A program made the position numbers and the translations under genes. This document shows positions 7,069 to 15,439 of a DNA stretch of 64,000 nucleotides, piece by piece. Within the stretch, counting starts at the first letter, position 1. The number at the start of each line of letters is the position of its first letter. The stretch spans positions 1-64,000 of the forward strand of contig NZ_SOFS01000024.1 of assembly GCF_004402235.1 (NCBI RefSeq), in the 5' to 3' direction. The notes under the pieces are model-generated. The model ran no database searches and was not told the origin of the DNA. It saw only the letters and a list, made by a program, of their open reading frames with translations. Source of the stretch: Cryobacterium glucosi (lineage in GTDB: Bacteria; Actinomycetota; Actinomycetes; Actinomycetales; Microbacteriaceae).

Positions 7069-8049
7069 TCAGTGACCAAGCTCACCCGGCACGACGGTGG
7101 AGTCTTCTTGAGCCTTGCTGTACTTCACATGTTCTTCGAGTTGCGCGCACAGCGCACCGTATTCCACCTCATCCAGCGGGCGGAAACACCGCTGGGATCT
7201 CGCGGGAGGGAGCACGACGCCGACGTCCGGCTCACCCGGCTGAGAAATCAGACGGAGCTCGACACCACGAATGTAACGCCATCTCACCCGGGCAATGGCC
7301 GGCTTGAGGCTCTCGACACGTGACCACGGAATGGTCGCCGCGTTCATACGATTTCCCCAGGACTGATCCCACACCCTGATCCCGTCCCCGTCGAAAGTGA
7401 CAACTGCGCGGGATGTGTTGTCGTTCCACGCGGTCGGGGCGGAGGTCGGATCGGCGCAGGCAATTTCGGAGCAAACCTGAGCAGACTTGAATATTGCGAA
7501 TGTGGCGTTCGGATGCTCGAACTCCAAACCCGCCTGCAACCTGAGCAGGGCTCTGTCCATCATCGGGTGTTGCACGACGGCAATGAGGAAGACCGCCGCA
7601 ACTGGAGCGCCCAGAAGACCAATGCCCATCCACCACAGATAGGTGTTCGGTACGGCGACGATGAGTGAGGAAGTCAGAGCGACCCATGCCGCCATCGCTC
7701 CCGCAGTTCCTGCGACTACGGCCCAGCGCCACGAGATGGTTCGGAGTACACCATTCGCCCCTTCATGGTCAGCAACCGACACAGGGCGATACGGGCGCTT
7801 CTTGATACCGCGGTTTGGCCTGTCTCTTAGACTGAAGTAAAGCCCCGGCGGAATATAGAGCACGACCAACACTGCCAGCGTGTTGCCTAACCACTGATGA
7901 AGACCACCGATCAGCATGACGGCAAGGCCGATCAACATGGGTATCGACAGCAGGCCGCCCCAGGCAGTCATCACAAAGGCTGTCCGATTCCGGCGCGCGT
8001 CCGCCGCTAATGTCGCGCGAATATCCGCCCACGTCCTCGTGCGTGCCAT
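7069..8049 (-). CDS. Membrane protein with C-terminal PH-like domain
   Basis: A 326-residue protein of unknown function from the ATG at 8049; a GTG three codons upstream is possible. Hydrophobic segments occur near residues 28-60 (GGLLSIPMLIGLAVMLIGGL and NTLAVLVVLYIPPGLYFSL) and near 110-160 (WAVVAGTAGAMAAWVALT and GIGLLGAPVAAVFLIAVV), suggesting four membrane helices. The cytoplasmic C-terminal half contains AVVTFDGDGIRVWDQSW, IPWSRVESLKPA and GVELRLISQPGEPDVGVVL, a PH-like beta pattern. It converges on the integrase. The architecture recalls the proteins at 3777-4427 and 40686-41333. Confidence 0.65.
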   Translation of the reverse strand: MARTRTWADIRATLAADARRNRTAFVMTAWGGLLSIPMLIGLAVMLIGGLHQWLGNTLAVLVVLYIPPGLYFSLRDRPNRGIKKRPYRPVSVADHEGANGVLRTISWRWAVVAGTAGAMAAWVALTSSLIVAVPNTYLWWMGIGLLGAPVAAVFLIAVVQHPMMDRALLRLQAGLEFEHPNATFAIFKSAQVCSEIACADPTSAPTAWNDNTSRAVVTFDGDGIRVWDQSWGNRMNAATIPWSRVESLKPAIARVRWRYIRGVELRLISQPGEPDVGVVLPPARSQRCFRPLDEVEYGALCAQLEEHVKYSKAQEDSTVVPGELGH

Positions 8050-8280
8050 GCGTTTCACACTACCGTTCGTCGCGCTTCCTGCATCGCTGCCCCGCGAACC
8101 CAGATCTCCTTGTCGTGTCCCATCGAAACGTCCAGTGACATAGATCCCCGGGCACCATGCGACTGAACGGCGCGCCGGGCCGATGCATCACGCTGGAACC
8201 CGCAACCGAAACCTTCACGGGCGCAGTTTGGGCTGCGAGGCCATCCGTCGCCGGAGAGCCATTGGTGCGCATCCGCGGTG

Positions 8281-8511
8281 GGCAAGTCACAGGCAGCCGA
8301 CGCGGCATTCCCGAGCCTCACGCTGCACGACCTGCGGCACACAGCAGCGAGCCTTACCATCTCGGCCGGCGCCAACGTCAAAGCCATCCAGAGGATGCTC
8401 GGCCACGCCTCAGCAGCGATGACCCTCGACACCTACGCCGACCTCTTCGACGACGACCTCGACCTCGTGGCTAACGCCCGCGACGACGACCGCGCCCTCA
8501 GCATCGACTGA
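8281..8511 (+). pseudogene. Truncated integrase, C-terminal fragment
   Basis: This keeps only the last 75 or so residues of a tyrosine integrase: HDLRHTAAS, MLGHASAAMTLDTYADLF and the end ALSID. By eye its DNA is about 90% identical to the end of the integrase gene at 6493-6723. The catalytic HxxR, H and Y survive, but the first catalytic Arg and both DNA-binding domains are gone. It is a remnant of a second, closely related element integrated at the same tRNA-Ser locus. Confidence 0.9.
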
Positions 8512-8552
8512 CCGCCTGATCAGCGACTTCTGGGGTACTCGATAATGGATAG

Positions 8553-9092
8553 ATGACAGAACTGGCCCTCCCATCAGCGACTGAATTCGTTCAGGGACCT
8601 GTGATCCGCCGGGCCGGCCTCGATGATGTTTCAGCCATTGCGGTTTTCCAGACTGATTGTTGGCGGGAGGCGTACGTCGATTTGGTTCCAGCTGAGTATC
8701 TTCAACGGGTTGATCCTGCTGCCCGCGCCATTCGCTGGAAGCAGCGTATTGCGCTTGCGCTTCGCGCAGTCTGGGTCGCACACGACGGACCAGTATTGCG
8801 GGGTGTTGTGAGCAGCGCTGGCGACTCCGAGCCATTGGAACTGGCGAGCCTCTATGTCGACTCCGCTAGTCGCGGAACGGGTTTGAGCCAATTGTTGCTA
8901 GAAACGGCCGTCGGCGAGTCATCCGCCTTCCTATGGGTATTCGAAGACAACGCACGAGCCCACCGGTTCTACACGAAATTCGGTTTTGAGCCCGATGGAG
9001 CCCGCGAAATCGATCCCGACACGGGCATCGGGCAAATCAGGTTGGCTCGGCCATCATGGAGACTCCGAGAAGTTGCCGACGACGACTCATAG
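8553..9092 (+). CDS. GNAT-family N-acetyltransferase
   Basis: A 179-residue acetyltransferase. The fold is visible as IRRAGLDDVSAIAVFQTDCWREAYVDLVP (N-terminal strand and helix, about residues 18-46), then LASLYVDSASRGTGLSQLLLE with the acetyl-CoA loop SRGTGL, and WVFEDNARAHRFYTKFGFEPDG. The substrate cannot be predicted; small-molecule antibiotics and peptides are common targets of this subgroup. It starts 41 bp after the truncated integrase and is the last gene of the island before tRNA-Ser. Confidence 0.85.
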   Translation: MTELALPSATEFVQGPVIRRAGLDDVSAIAVFQTDCWREAYVDLVPAEYLQRVDPAARAIRWKQRIALALRAVWVAHDGPVLRGVVSSAGDSEPLELASLYVDSASRGTGLSQLLLETAVGESSAFLWVFEDNARAHRFYTKFGFEPDGAREIDPDTGIGQIRLARPSWRLREVADDDS

Positions 9093-9160
9093 ATACTCCC
9101 CCGAGTCAGCGCCGTTGTGATCTCCTTGGTCCACTGGAACCACGTCGCGCCTCTGACGGT

Positions 9161-9182
9161 TGTTGCCAAAATGTTGCCAAAA
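9161..9182. repeat. Tandem 11-bp repeat, probable integrase arm site
   Basis: TGTTGCCAAAA is present twice without a gap (9161-9171 and 9172-9182). It lies just beyond the terminator of tRNA-Ser on the island side. The tRNA-Phe element has a tandem 11-bp repeat (TTTTGCCCACA) at the equivalent place. The 11-bp period is about one helical turn, as expected for paired integrase arm-type sites. Confidence 0.55.
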
Positions 9183-9194
9183 GGGGTTCTCGAC

Positions 9195-9241
9195 AAAAAG
9201 AAAACCCCCACATCCCATTTTTTACAAGGGATGCAGGGGGT
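9195..9241 (-). terminator. Rho-independent terminator of tRNA-Ser
   Basis: Read on the minus strand, a 12-13 bp stem (CCCCCTGCATCCC with GGGATGTGGGGG, one mismatch) is followed by TTTTCTTTTT. It begins a few bases after the tRNA 3' end. Confidence 0.85.
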
Positions 9242-9247
9242 GATTCG

Positions 9248-9337
9248 TGGCGGTACCGGTGGGATTTGAACCCACGGTGGAGTCTCCCCCACACAACTTT
9301 TCGAGAGTTGCACCTTCGGCCGCTCGGACACGGTACC
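9248..9337 (-). tRNA. tRNA-Ser(CGA)
   Basis: A full class II cloverleaf: acceptor GGTACCG/CGGTACC, anticodon arm CAACT-CTCGAAA-AGTTG giving anticodon CGA, a long variable arm, and T arm GTGGG-TTCAAAT-CCCAC. Discriminator G and an encoded CCA (9248-9250) complete the 3' end. It marks the right edge of the island at 1-9247 and is a likely attachment site, since the island lies directly beyond its 3' end. Confidence 0.97.
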
Positions 9338-9485
9338 GAGGGAGATTGTACGTGAGAAACAGGGGTCTGCGCGAATCAAGCCGATATTCGGGGCTCGCGG
9401 GCGGCATCCGCTTCACTGGAAACCGCGACACGCGAACACAGGAAGCAGAAAGCCGGCACCCAGAAACCGGCGGTACGCTCCCCCC

Positions 9486-10286
9486 GTGTCTAACGTCAAA
9501 CCGAACCTTCGCGCGCTCCTGGTCGCCCTCGGCGCCGTCACCACAGCTACCGGAATGACCGCTGCCGCCGTCGTTCGGGCGCGCGGATTCCGGGAATGGC
9601 GCCAAGGCAACGCCCGGGTACTCAACGAGACCCTCCCCGCGCACGCCCAGTGGTGGCGGGAGCATGGCCGGGAGCCGGGCGAGCTGCTCTACGTGGCCAT
9701 CGGCGACAGCGCCGCGCAGGGGATCGGGGCAAGCGAACCGCGGCGCAGCTACGTCGGGTTGCTCGCCGATCACATCCGCCTGGCCACCGGTCGCACGGTG
9801 CGCGTCGCCAACCTGAGCGTCTCGGGAGCGACCGTCGAGCTTGCCGTTCGCGACCAGCTGCCGCTCCTCTCGGAACTCTCCCCCGACATCGTCACGGTCG
9901 CGATCGGTGCGAACAACGTGGCGGTGTGGGATGCTGCGGTGTTCGAATCAGGGATCCGCGCGATCTTCGCTGCGTTACCACCACACGCCCTCGTGGCCGA
10001 CCTGCCGTGCTTCCACCTGCCGCACAACGAACGGATCGTGGCCGTCGGGAACCGGATACTGCGGACGGTCGCCACCGAGTACGGGCTCACCGTTGTGCCC
10101 CTGCACGCGACGACGAAGCGGCCGGGGCTGCGCAGCGTCGCCACCCACGTGGCCAACGACCTGTTCCACCCGAACGACCGCGGCTACCGGGTCTGGGCCG
10201 AAGCATTCCTCCCGGCGTTGAGCGAGGACATCGCTCTGCTCGTTCCCGAGGACGCCGAGGAGTTCGCCGACCTGCGCGAGGGGTAG
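9486..10286 (+). CDS. SGNH/GDSL-family hydrolase
   Basis: A 266-residue lipase/esterase-like protein starting at a GTG. One hydrophobic segment near residues 8-28 probably anchors or exports it. The four SGNH blocks are present: GDSAAQG (catalytic Ser, about residue 74), SGAT with its Gly, GANN with Asn, and DLFHPNDRGY carrying the catalytic Asp and His near residue 229. Such enzymes cleave acyl esters on lipids, sugars or cell-wall polymers; the substrate is unknown. It is the first core gene after tRNA-Ser. Confidence 0.85.
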   Translation: MSNVKPNLRALLVALGAVTTATGMTAAAVVRARGFREWRQGNARVLNETLPAHAQWWREHGREPGELLYVAIGDSAAQGIGASEPRRSYVGLLADHIRLATGRTVRVANLSVSGATVELAVRDQLPLLSELSPDIVTVAIGANNVAVWDAAVFESGIRAIFAALPPHALVADLPCFHLPHNERIVAVGNRILRTVATEYGLTVVPLHATTKRPGLRSVATHVANDLFHPNDRGYRVWAEAFLPALSEDIALLVPEDAEEFADLREG

Positions 10287-10406
10287 GCGCGCCCGACCGG
10301 CCGGGTGGGCGCGCGGACTTCGGCCAGGGCGTGCGCTCGAGCTTCAACCGGCGTGGGCACGCGGCCGATTGCCCGGGTGTCGGTGGCCGAAGCTAGGCTC
10401 GCAAGC

Positions 10407-11774
10407 ATGGCCAGACCCGTTTCCTCCTTCCGCTGCACCGAGTGTGGCTGGACCACCCTGAAGTGGGCCGGGCGCTGCGGCGAGTGCCAGCAGTGGGGCA
10501 CCGTGGTCGACATGACGGAGAAGGCGAGCCTCACCCGCGCCGTCAAGCCTGTCGCCGTGATCGGGTCCGGCATTGCGCGTCCGATCACGCACGTGGACAC
10601 CACCGCGGTCTCGCACTGGCCGACCGGCATCGGCGAGTTCGACCGGGTGCTCGGCGGCGGCATCGTTCCCGGTTCGGTCATCCTGCTGAGCGGCGAGCCC
10701 GGCGTGGGTAAGTCAACGCTGCTGCTCGAGGTCGCCTCGAAGGCAGCGGCAGCCAAGTCCCGGGTGCTCTACGTGAGCGCCGAGGAATCGGTGAGCCAGG
10801 TGCGCCTGCGCGCCGAGCGCACCGGGGCCTTGCAGCGCGAGCTGTTCATCGCCGCCGAAACCGACCTCGCGACCATCCTCGGCCAGATCGACGCGGTGCA
10901 GCCGAGCCTCGTCATCATCGACTCCGTGCAGACCGTCGCGAGCGGTCTCTCCGACGGGCTTCCCGGCCAGCCGAGCCAGGTGCGCGAGGTCGCATCCACT
11001 CTCATCCGGGTCGCCAAGGACCGCAACCTGCCGATCCTCCTGGTCGGGCACGTCACCAAGGACGGGTCGATCGCCGGCCCCCGCCTGCTCGAGCACCTCG
11101 TGGACGTCGTCTGCCAGTTCGAGGGCGATCGGCAGACCGCGTTGCGCTTCGTGCGAGCGCTCAAGAACCGTTTCGGGCCGACCGACGAGGTCGGCTGCTT
11201 CGAGATGACCGGCGAGGGCATCTCCGAGGTTCCCGATCCGAGCGGCCTGTTCCTCACCCGCGGCGGCGTCCTGGTGCCCGGCACCTGCGTCACGGTCGCC
11301 CTCGAGGGACGGAGGGCGATGCCGGTCGAGGTGCAGGCACTCGTCATGCCGAGCTCGGCCCCTAACCCGCGCCGGGTGACCAACGGCGTGGACTCATCGC
11401 GTGTCGCCATGATCATCGCCGTGCTCGAGCAGAGGGCTGAGGTGAAGGGCCTCGGGGCGTCGGATGTCTACGTGTCGACCGTAGGCGGCATCCGTCTGAC
11501 CGAACCCGGCGCCGATCTCGCCATCGCGCTCGCGATCGCCTCCGCGTCGCGGAACAAGCCGATCGGGCATGACGTCGTGGCGTTCGGCGAGATCAGCCTC
11601 GCCGGCGAGGTGCGGCCGGTGTCGTCGGCCAAACAGCGTGCGAGTGAGGCGGCTCGGCTCGGGTTCGTGACCCGGATCGACTCCGGTGCCGGGCGGCTCG
11701 ACTCTGCGATCATCCTCGCGCTGCGGGAGCCTGTCTCGGCACGGGACGCGGAGCTCGACGCGGCGTTCCGGTAG
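10407..11774 (+). CDS. radA: DNA repair protein RadA
   Basis: A 455-residue RadA (Sms), a RecA-like ATPase that drives branch migration during recombinational repair. It has an N-terminal C4 zinc finger (C10, C13, C24, C27), then a Walker A GEPGVGKS near residue 98, and the RadA signature LKNRFGPTDEVG. The C-terminal Lon-like domain contains SDVYVSTVGGIRLTEPGADL. The start is the ATG at 10407 because the family begins directly before the zinc finger; the frame is open further upstream. Confidence 0.97.
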   Translation: MARPVSSFRCTECGWTTLKWAGRCGECQQWGTVVDMTEKASLTRAVKPVAVIGSGIARPITHVDTTAVSHWPTGIGEFDRVLGGGIVPGSVILLSGEPGVGKSTLLLEVASKAAAAKSRVLYVSAEESVSQVRLRAERTGALQRELFIAAETDLATILGQIDAVQPSLVIIDSVQTVASGLSDGLPGQPSQVREVASTLIRVAKDRNLPILLVGHVTKDGSIAGPRLLEHLVDVVCQFEGDRQTALRFVRALKNRFGPTDEVGCFEMTGEGISEVPDPSGLFLTRGGVLVPGTCVTVALEGRRAMPVEVQALVMPSSAPNPRRVTNGVDSSRVAMIIAVLEQRAEVKGLGASDVYVSTVGGIRLTEPGADLAIALAIASASRNKPIGHDVVAFGEISLAGEVRPVSSAKQRASEAARLGFVTRIDSGAGRLDSAIILALREPVSARDAELDAAFR

Positions 11775-11792
11775 GCACGGGCGCCGGGCGGG

Positions 11793-13424
11793 CTAGCGCG
11801 ACACCGAGGCCTGAACGGTTGCGGTGTGCACGACCCGGTTGCGGCCGTCGCGTTTGGCGACGTACAGCCGCACGTCCGCGGCTCGGAGGAGGTCGGAAGC
11901 CTGGACGCCGTCCTCGGGGGCGAGAGCAACCCCGATGCTCGCGGTGACGGGCAGCCCGGCGGTGATCGGGGTCCAGTCGTAGTCGGAGATGTCGCTGCGG
12001 GCCTCCTCGAAGCGTTCCCGGGCCTCTGCCGCGTCAGCGCCGGGCAGGATCAGCAGGAATTCCTCTCCGCCGAGGCGGGCGGCGATCCCGCCGGCGACCC
12101 GGTTGGCTGCGCGCTTCAGGATCTCGCCGAGCATGCGCAACACCTCGTCGCCGACCGCGTGGGACAGGGCGTCGTTGATGCGCTTGAAGTGGTCGATGTC
12201 GATCATCGCGATGGCGAAGCACGGCCCGCCCTCGCCGGACCGGATCGCCGCGACGCTCAGGTGTTCGTCCACGAAGCGGCGATTGTGCAGGCTCGTGAGC
12301 GGGTCGCGCTCGGCGAGTTCCCGGTAGCGTTCGCTCTCGCGCCGCGATTCCGCGGTCTGGAACATGGCCTCGAGGATCCGCCCGCGGGATTCGTTCTCGC
12401 TCGCGCCGAGCGCGACCGACTGGGCGTGATAGCTCCGGTAGGCCTCGAAGGCCCGGCGGTAGTCGAGGTTCGCGGCGTAGGCCTCGGCCTGTTCGCGGGC
12501 GACTTCGGTGAGCCAGCGGACGAGGCCGTGACCGGCGGCGAGGGTGGCGCACTGGTCGATCACCCGCTGCGCCGCGTCGAGCCGTCCCTGGATCCGGTAA
12601 ACCTCGGCGAGGGTGACCAGTGCTGCCGAGACCGCATCGGGGTTGGGGTCGTCGTTCGCGGTTTCGATGGCCGGAAGCAGCATCCGCTCGGCTTCGTCGA
12701 GCCGCCCCGCGGTCAGGTAGACCCTGGCGATCGTGTCGCGCGCGTACATGCCGATCGGGCGGGAGTTCGCCGTGGACAGTGCGAGCAGCTGCTCGACGGT
12801 CTCGAGCGCGGCCACGTGGTTGTGGGCGAGATACTCGGTGTACGCGAGGTTGTTCAGGATCATGTAGCGGATGTTGGTGTCGGTGTCGTCGATGACGAGC
12901 CGCAGGGCCTCGTTGTAGCGACGCCGCGACTCGTCGAAGGATCCGGCCGAGCCAAGGGCGTCGGCCAGGCAGAGTCGGGCTGCGGCCCGCATCAGCGGCA
13001 CCTCGCTCTCGTCGATCAGATCGTTGACGAGAACGGCGTGCTCGAGGGCGAGGGCGGGGTCACCGACCATCTCGAACACCGAGCCGAGCACGTCGTGACA
13101 GCGGGACTGCAGAGCGACTTCGCCGTGCCGCTCGGCCCAGGCAAGGATCTGTTGCACCTCGGCCGCGCTGCGGCTCGGATCTCCGCGGGTGCGGCTGATG
13201 TTGGCCAGGAGCACGCGGAGGCGCCGCGCGACGGCTCCCCTGCCGAGGCCGGTCTCGACGCTGCTGTAGTCGACGAACTCACCGTTCGCGCCATCGATGT
13301 CGACGACGCGCAGCTCGATCAGCCAGTCCCTGGCGGCCTGGTTGGCCTCGTCGCGGTCGATCCAGAAGAGGCGCTCGACGCGCGCGAGTCTCGCCTCGAT
13401 CGATTCATTCGGCGGTGCGTTCAT
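11793..13424 (-). CDS. TPR-containing diguanylate cyclase
   Basis: A 543-residue protein that should make cyclic di-GMP. The first 350 residues are tetratricopeptide-like helices (for example AEVYRIQGRLDAAQRVIDQCATL). The C-terminal 170 residues form a GGDEF domain: DPLTSLHNRRFVDEHL, IDHFKRINDALSHAVGDEVL, and the active-site motif in its GGEEF form (RLGGEEFLLILPG). No membrane segment is seen, so sensing is probably through the TPR part. The ATG at 13424 is preceded by GGGGAGCAGG, which is better than the upstream in-frame start at 13505. It converges on radA. Confidence 0.92.
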   Translation of the reverse strand: MNAPPNESIEARLARVERLFWIDRDEANQAARDWLIELRVVDIDGANGEFVDYSSVETGLGRGAVARRLRVLLANISRTRGDPSRSAAEVQQILAWAERHGEVALQSRCHDVLGSVFEMVGDPALALEHAVLVNDLIDESEVPLMRAAARLCLADALGSAGSFDESRRRYNEALRLVIDDTDTNIRYMILNNLAYTEYLAHNHVAALETVEQLLALSTANSRPIGMYARDTIARVYLTAGRLDEAERMLLPAIETANDDPNPDAVSAALVTLAEVYRIQGRLDAAQRVIDQCATLAAGHGLVRWLTEVAREQAEAYAANLDYRRAFEAYRSYHAQSVALGASENESRGRILEAMFQTAESRRESERYRELAERDPLTSLHNRRFVDEHLSVAAIRSGEGGPCFAIAMIDIDHFKRINDALSHAVGDEVLRMLGEILKRAANRVAGGIAARLGGEEFLLILPGADAAEARERFEEARSDISDYDWTPITAGLPVTASIGVALAPEDGVQASDLLRAADVRLYVAKRDGRNRVVHTATVQASVSR

Positions 13425-13582
13425 CGTGGCCTGCTCCCCGACAGGCGTGTGTTCCCGGCCTTCAATCTCCCCACCGGGAACCCTCTCCGAGAGAGGGAGG
13501 AACACTGTCGAGGCTCAGCCTAGCGCCCAGCCCGGACACCGGCGAATGGACGCCGCAGGATGCCACCGATGGGGGTGCCGAC

Positions 13583-14032
13583 TCAGGCGTCGTCGCTGGA
13601 ATCGGTTTCCGGGAGGGTGCCGAGCGCCGCCATCAGGTCGTCAGGGGCCGCCTGCATCACGTGCGGGCCGGCGATGTCGAAGAAGACCATCTCAAGCACG
13701 TTCCGATGCACGGTGAGGAAGTCGCGCAGCCACTGGGCGTCGCCGACCATGACCTGGGGGTCCACTTCATCGGGCACCATGCGGACGTAATTCTCGGCGG
13801 AGGAGAAGAGCAGCAGCATCCGCTTGTCGGTGCCTTCGCGGCCGAAGACGCGAACCTGCTCGCCCTGCCCGTTGACGACGAGCTGCGGCACGATCACGAC
13901 GTCGTTGCGGAGGGCGTATGCGACGGCTGCTACGTCCTGGGCGGCGAGGGCGGTAGCAAGGGCCACGGAGCGGGTCGGCGGGGTCGGCGGCGTCATGTCA
14001 GTCGGGTCAGTCGGGTCAGTCACGCCACCCAT
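13583..14032 (-). CDS. SseB-like protein
   Basis: A 149-residue protein matching the SseB N-terminal domain family of actinobacteria: ALRNDVVIVPQLVVNGQGEQVRVFG, DKRMLLLFSSAENY and MVGDAQWLRDFL. The cellular role of these small soluble proteins is not known. The N-terminus (DPTDPTDMTPPTPPT) is low-complexity, so the start is uncertain between 14032 and the internal ATG at 13996. Confidence 0.75.
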   Translation of the reverse strand: MGGVTDPTDPTDMTPPTPPTRSVALATALAAQDVAAVAYALRNDVVIVPQLVVNGQGEQVRVFGREGTDKRMLLLFSSAENYVRMVPDEVDPQVMVGDAQWLRDFLTVHRNVLEMVFFDIAGPHVMQAAPDDLMAALGTLPETDSSDDA

Positions 14033-14110
14033 TCAATCATTCCGTCCGCACCGGCTTGGCACCGGAGCGGACTATTCCGCTCTGGGCTGACGTGCGGTAC
14101 GGGCAATCGT

Positions 14111-14740
14111 TCAGTCGAGGATGAACTGCTTGGGTGTCGCCGATGCGATGCCGTCGACGGAGACGGCGAGATGATAGGAGGCTCCCCCGGCCGGCGCGGC
14201 GGTGCGGGTGGACTCGTCGCAGGTGGCGGCGTTGGAGCGGACCCGGTCCCAGGCGATCGGTGTCGTCGAGCTCACCGGAACGCCCGGTTGCAGGGTGACG
14301 TCGGCGTCGGCGGCCGCACTCTGGCAGTCCGTCGAGGTCCAGTAGATGTCCTGGCCGCTCGAGATCGTGAAGACCTGCTTCGAGGTGCCGGCGTTGATCA
14401 CGCAGGGGACGGTGCCCGTGTTCGTGATGCTGAGGGAGAGTTCGGGCTTCTGGCCGGGCTGGTACGTGACGGCGTCGGTCAGCGCTTCGACGGTGACGGC
14501 GGCCGGGTCGCAGGCGGCGGGGGCGGCGTCCGCAGCAGCGGCGGCGGGAGCGGCGGCGTCAGCGCCGGCGGACGTGCTCGGCGTGGGGGTCGGGGCCGGC
14601 TGGCCACCGCCGGATCCCGGGCGCACCACGATCAGCACGATGATGACTATCACGAAGAGCAGGCCAAGACCCACGATGAGGCGGCGGCGCCAGTAGACCT
14701 TGCTTGACTGGGGGCCGACCGGATGTTTGATCGTCGACAT
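14111..14740 (-). CDS. Single-pass membrane protein, DUF4232-like exterior domain
   Basis: A 209-residue protein: a short basic N-terminus, one membrane helix (RLIVGLGLLFVIVIIVLIVV, about residues 20-39), then an Ala/Pro-rich linker (about 40-80) and an extracellular beta domain. That domain has paired cysteines (ACDPAAV, VPCVINAG, STDCQSA, ATCDES) and a pattern of disulfide-linked beta sandwiches common in Microbacteriaceae. The function is unknown. The ATG at 14740 fits the usual position of the membrane anchor. Confidence 0.75.
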   Translation of the reverse strand: MSTIKHPVGPQSSKVYWRRRLIVGLGLLFVIVIIVLIVVRPGSGGGQPAPTPTPSTSAGADAAAPAAAAADAAPAACDPAAVTVEALTDAVTYQPGQKPELSLSITNTGTVPCVINAGTSKQVFTISSGQDIYWTSTDCQSAAADADVTLQPGVPVSSTTPIAWDRVRSNAATCDESTRTAAPAGGASYHLAVSVDGIASATPKQFILD

Positions 14741-14809
14741 GCCCCAAGGCTAACGAGCTTTGCCCGGCAGTCGCGGGAAGGCGCTGCGTGTCGGCGCGGA
14801 TTCCCGGCC

Positions 14810-15322
14810 TCAGCCGAGCCGCTTCACCATTCTGGTGTTGCCGAGCGTGTTGGGCTTCACCCTGGCCAGGTCGAGGAATTCGGCGACGCCCTCATCGTGG
14901 GAGCGGACGAGTTCGGCGTAGACGAGCGGGTCGACGGTCTCCGAGCCCATGTCGGTGAATCCGTGCCGGGTGAAGAAGGGCACCTCGAACGTGAGGCAGA
15001 ACAGTCGGGAGAGGCCGAGCTCGCGGGCATCCGCTTCGAGGCGGGCGAGCAGGGCGTGGCCGACGCCGCGGCCGAGCCAGTCGGCAGTCACAGCGAGGGT
15101 GCGCACCTCGCCGAGGTCCTCCCACATCACATGCAGGGCACCGACGCCGATGAGTTCGCCTGCGGTGTCTTCGACCACGCGGAACTCCTGGACGGCCTCG
15201 TAGAAGACGACGCTTTCCTTGCCGAGCAGGATGCGCTCCTGGACGAGCGGCGCCACCAGGGTCTGGATGCGCGGGACGTCGCTCGTGCGCGCCCGGCGTA
15301 CCGAATACTCCTGCTCCTGCAT
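14810..15322 (-). CDS. Amino-acid N-acetyltransferase (NAGS-like GNAT)
   Basis: A 170-residue stand-alone GNAT resembling actinobacterial N-acetylglutamate synthase, which starts arginine biosynthesis by acetylating glutamate. It shows VRRARTSDVPRIQTLVAPL, then GVGALHVMWEDLGEVRTLAV and the acetyl-CoA loop WLGRGVGHALL, followed by CLTFEVPFFTRHGF. The start at 15322 has the ribosome binding site AAAGGGCTGG; the upstream in-frame ATG at 15379 lacks one. No arg genes adjoin it, so the amino-acid specificity is by family resemblance only. Confidence 0.8.
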   Translation of the reverse strand: MQEQEYSVRRARTSDVPRIQTLVAPLVQERILLGKESVVFYEAVQEFRVVEDTAGELIGVGALHVMWEDLGEVRTLAVTADWLGRGVGHALLARLEADARELGLSRLFCLTFEVPFFTRHGFTDMGSETVDPLVYAELVRSHDEGVAEFLDLARVKPNTLGNTRMVKRLG

Positions 15323-15382
15323 GCCAGCCCTTTCGCCCGTGCTCGTGTGCGTCACACCCAGTCTATTGAGCACGGGCACGCA

Positions 15383-15418
15383 GGAGGGGCCAGGCGGATG
15401 TCTCCGCCTGGCCCCTCC
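15383..15418 (-). terminator. Probable terminator of clpC
   Basis: A perfect 16-bp stem (15383-15398 with 15403-15418) and a 4-base loop lie 22 bp after the clpC stop. No U-tract follows, as is common for actinobacterial terminators. Confidence 0.6.
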
Positions 15419-15439
15419 AGGTTGTCGTGCGTCGGGTGC

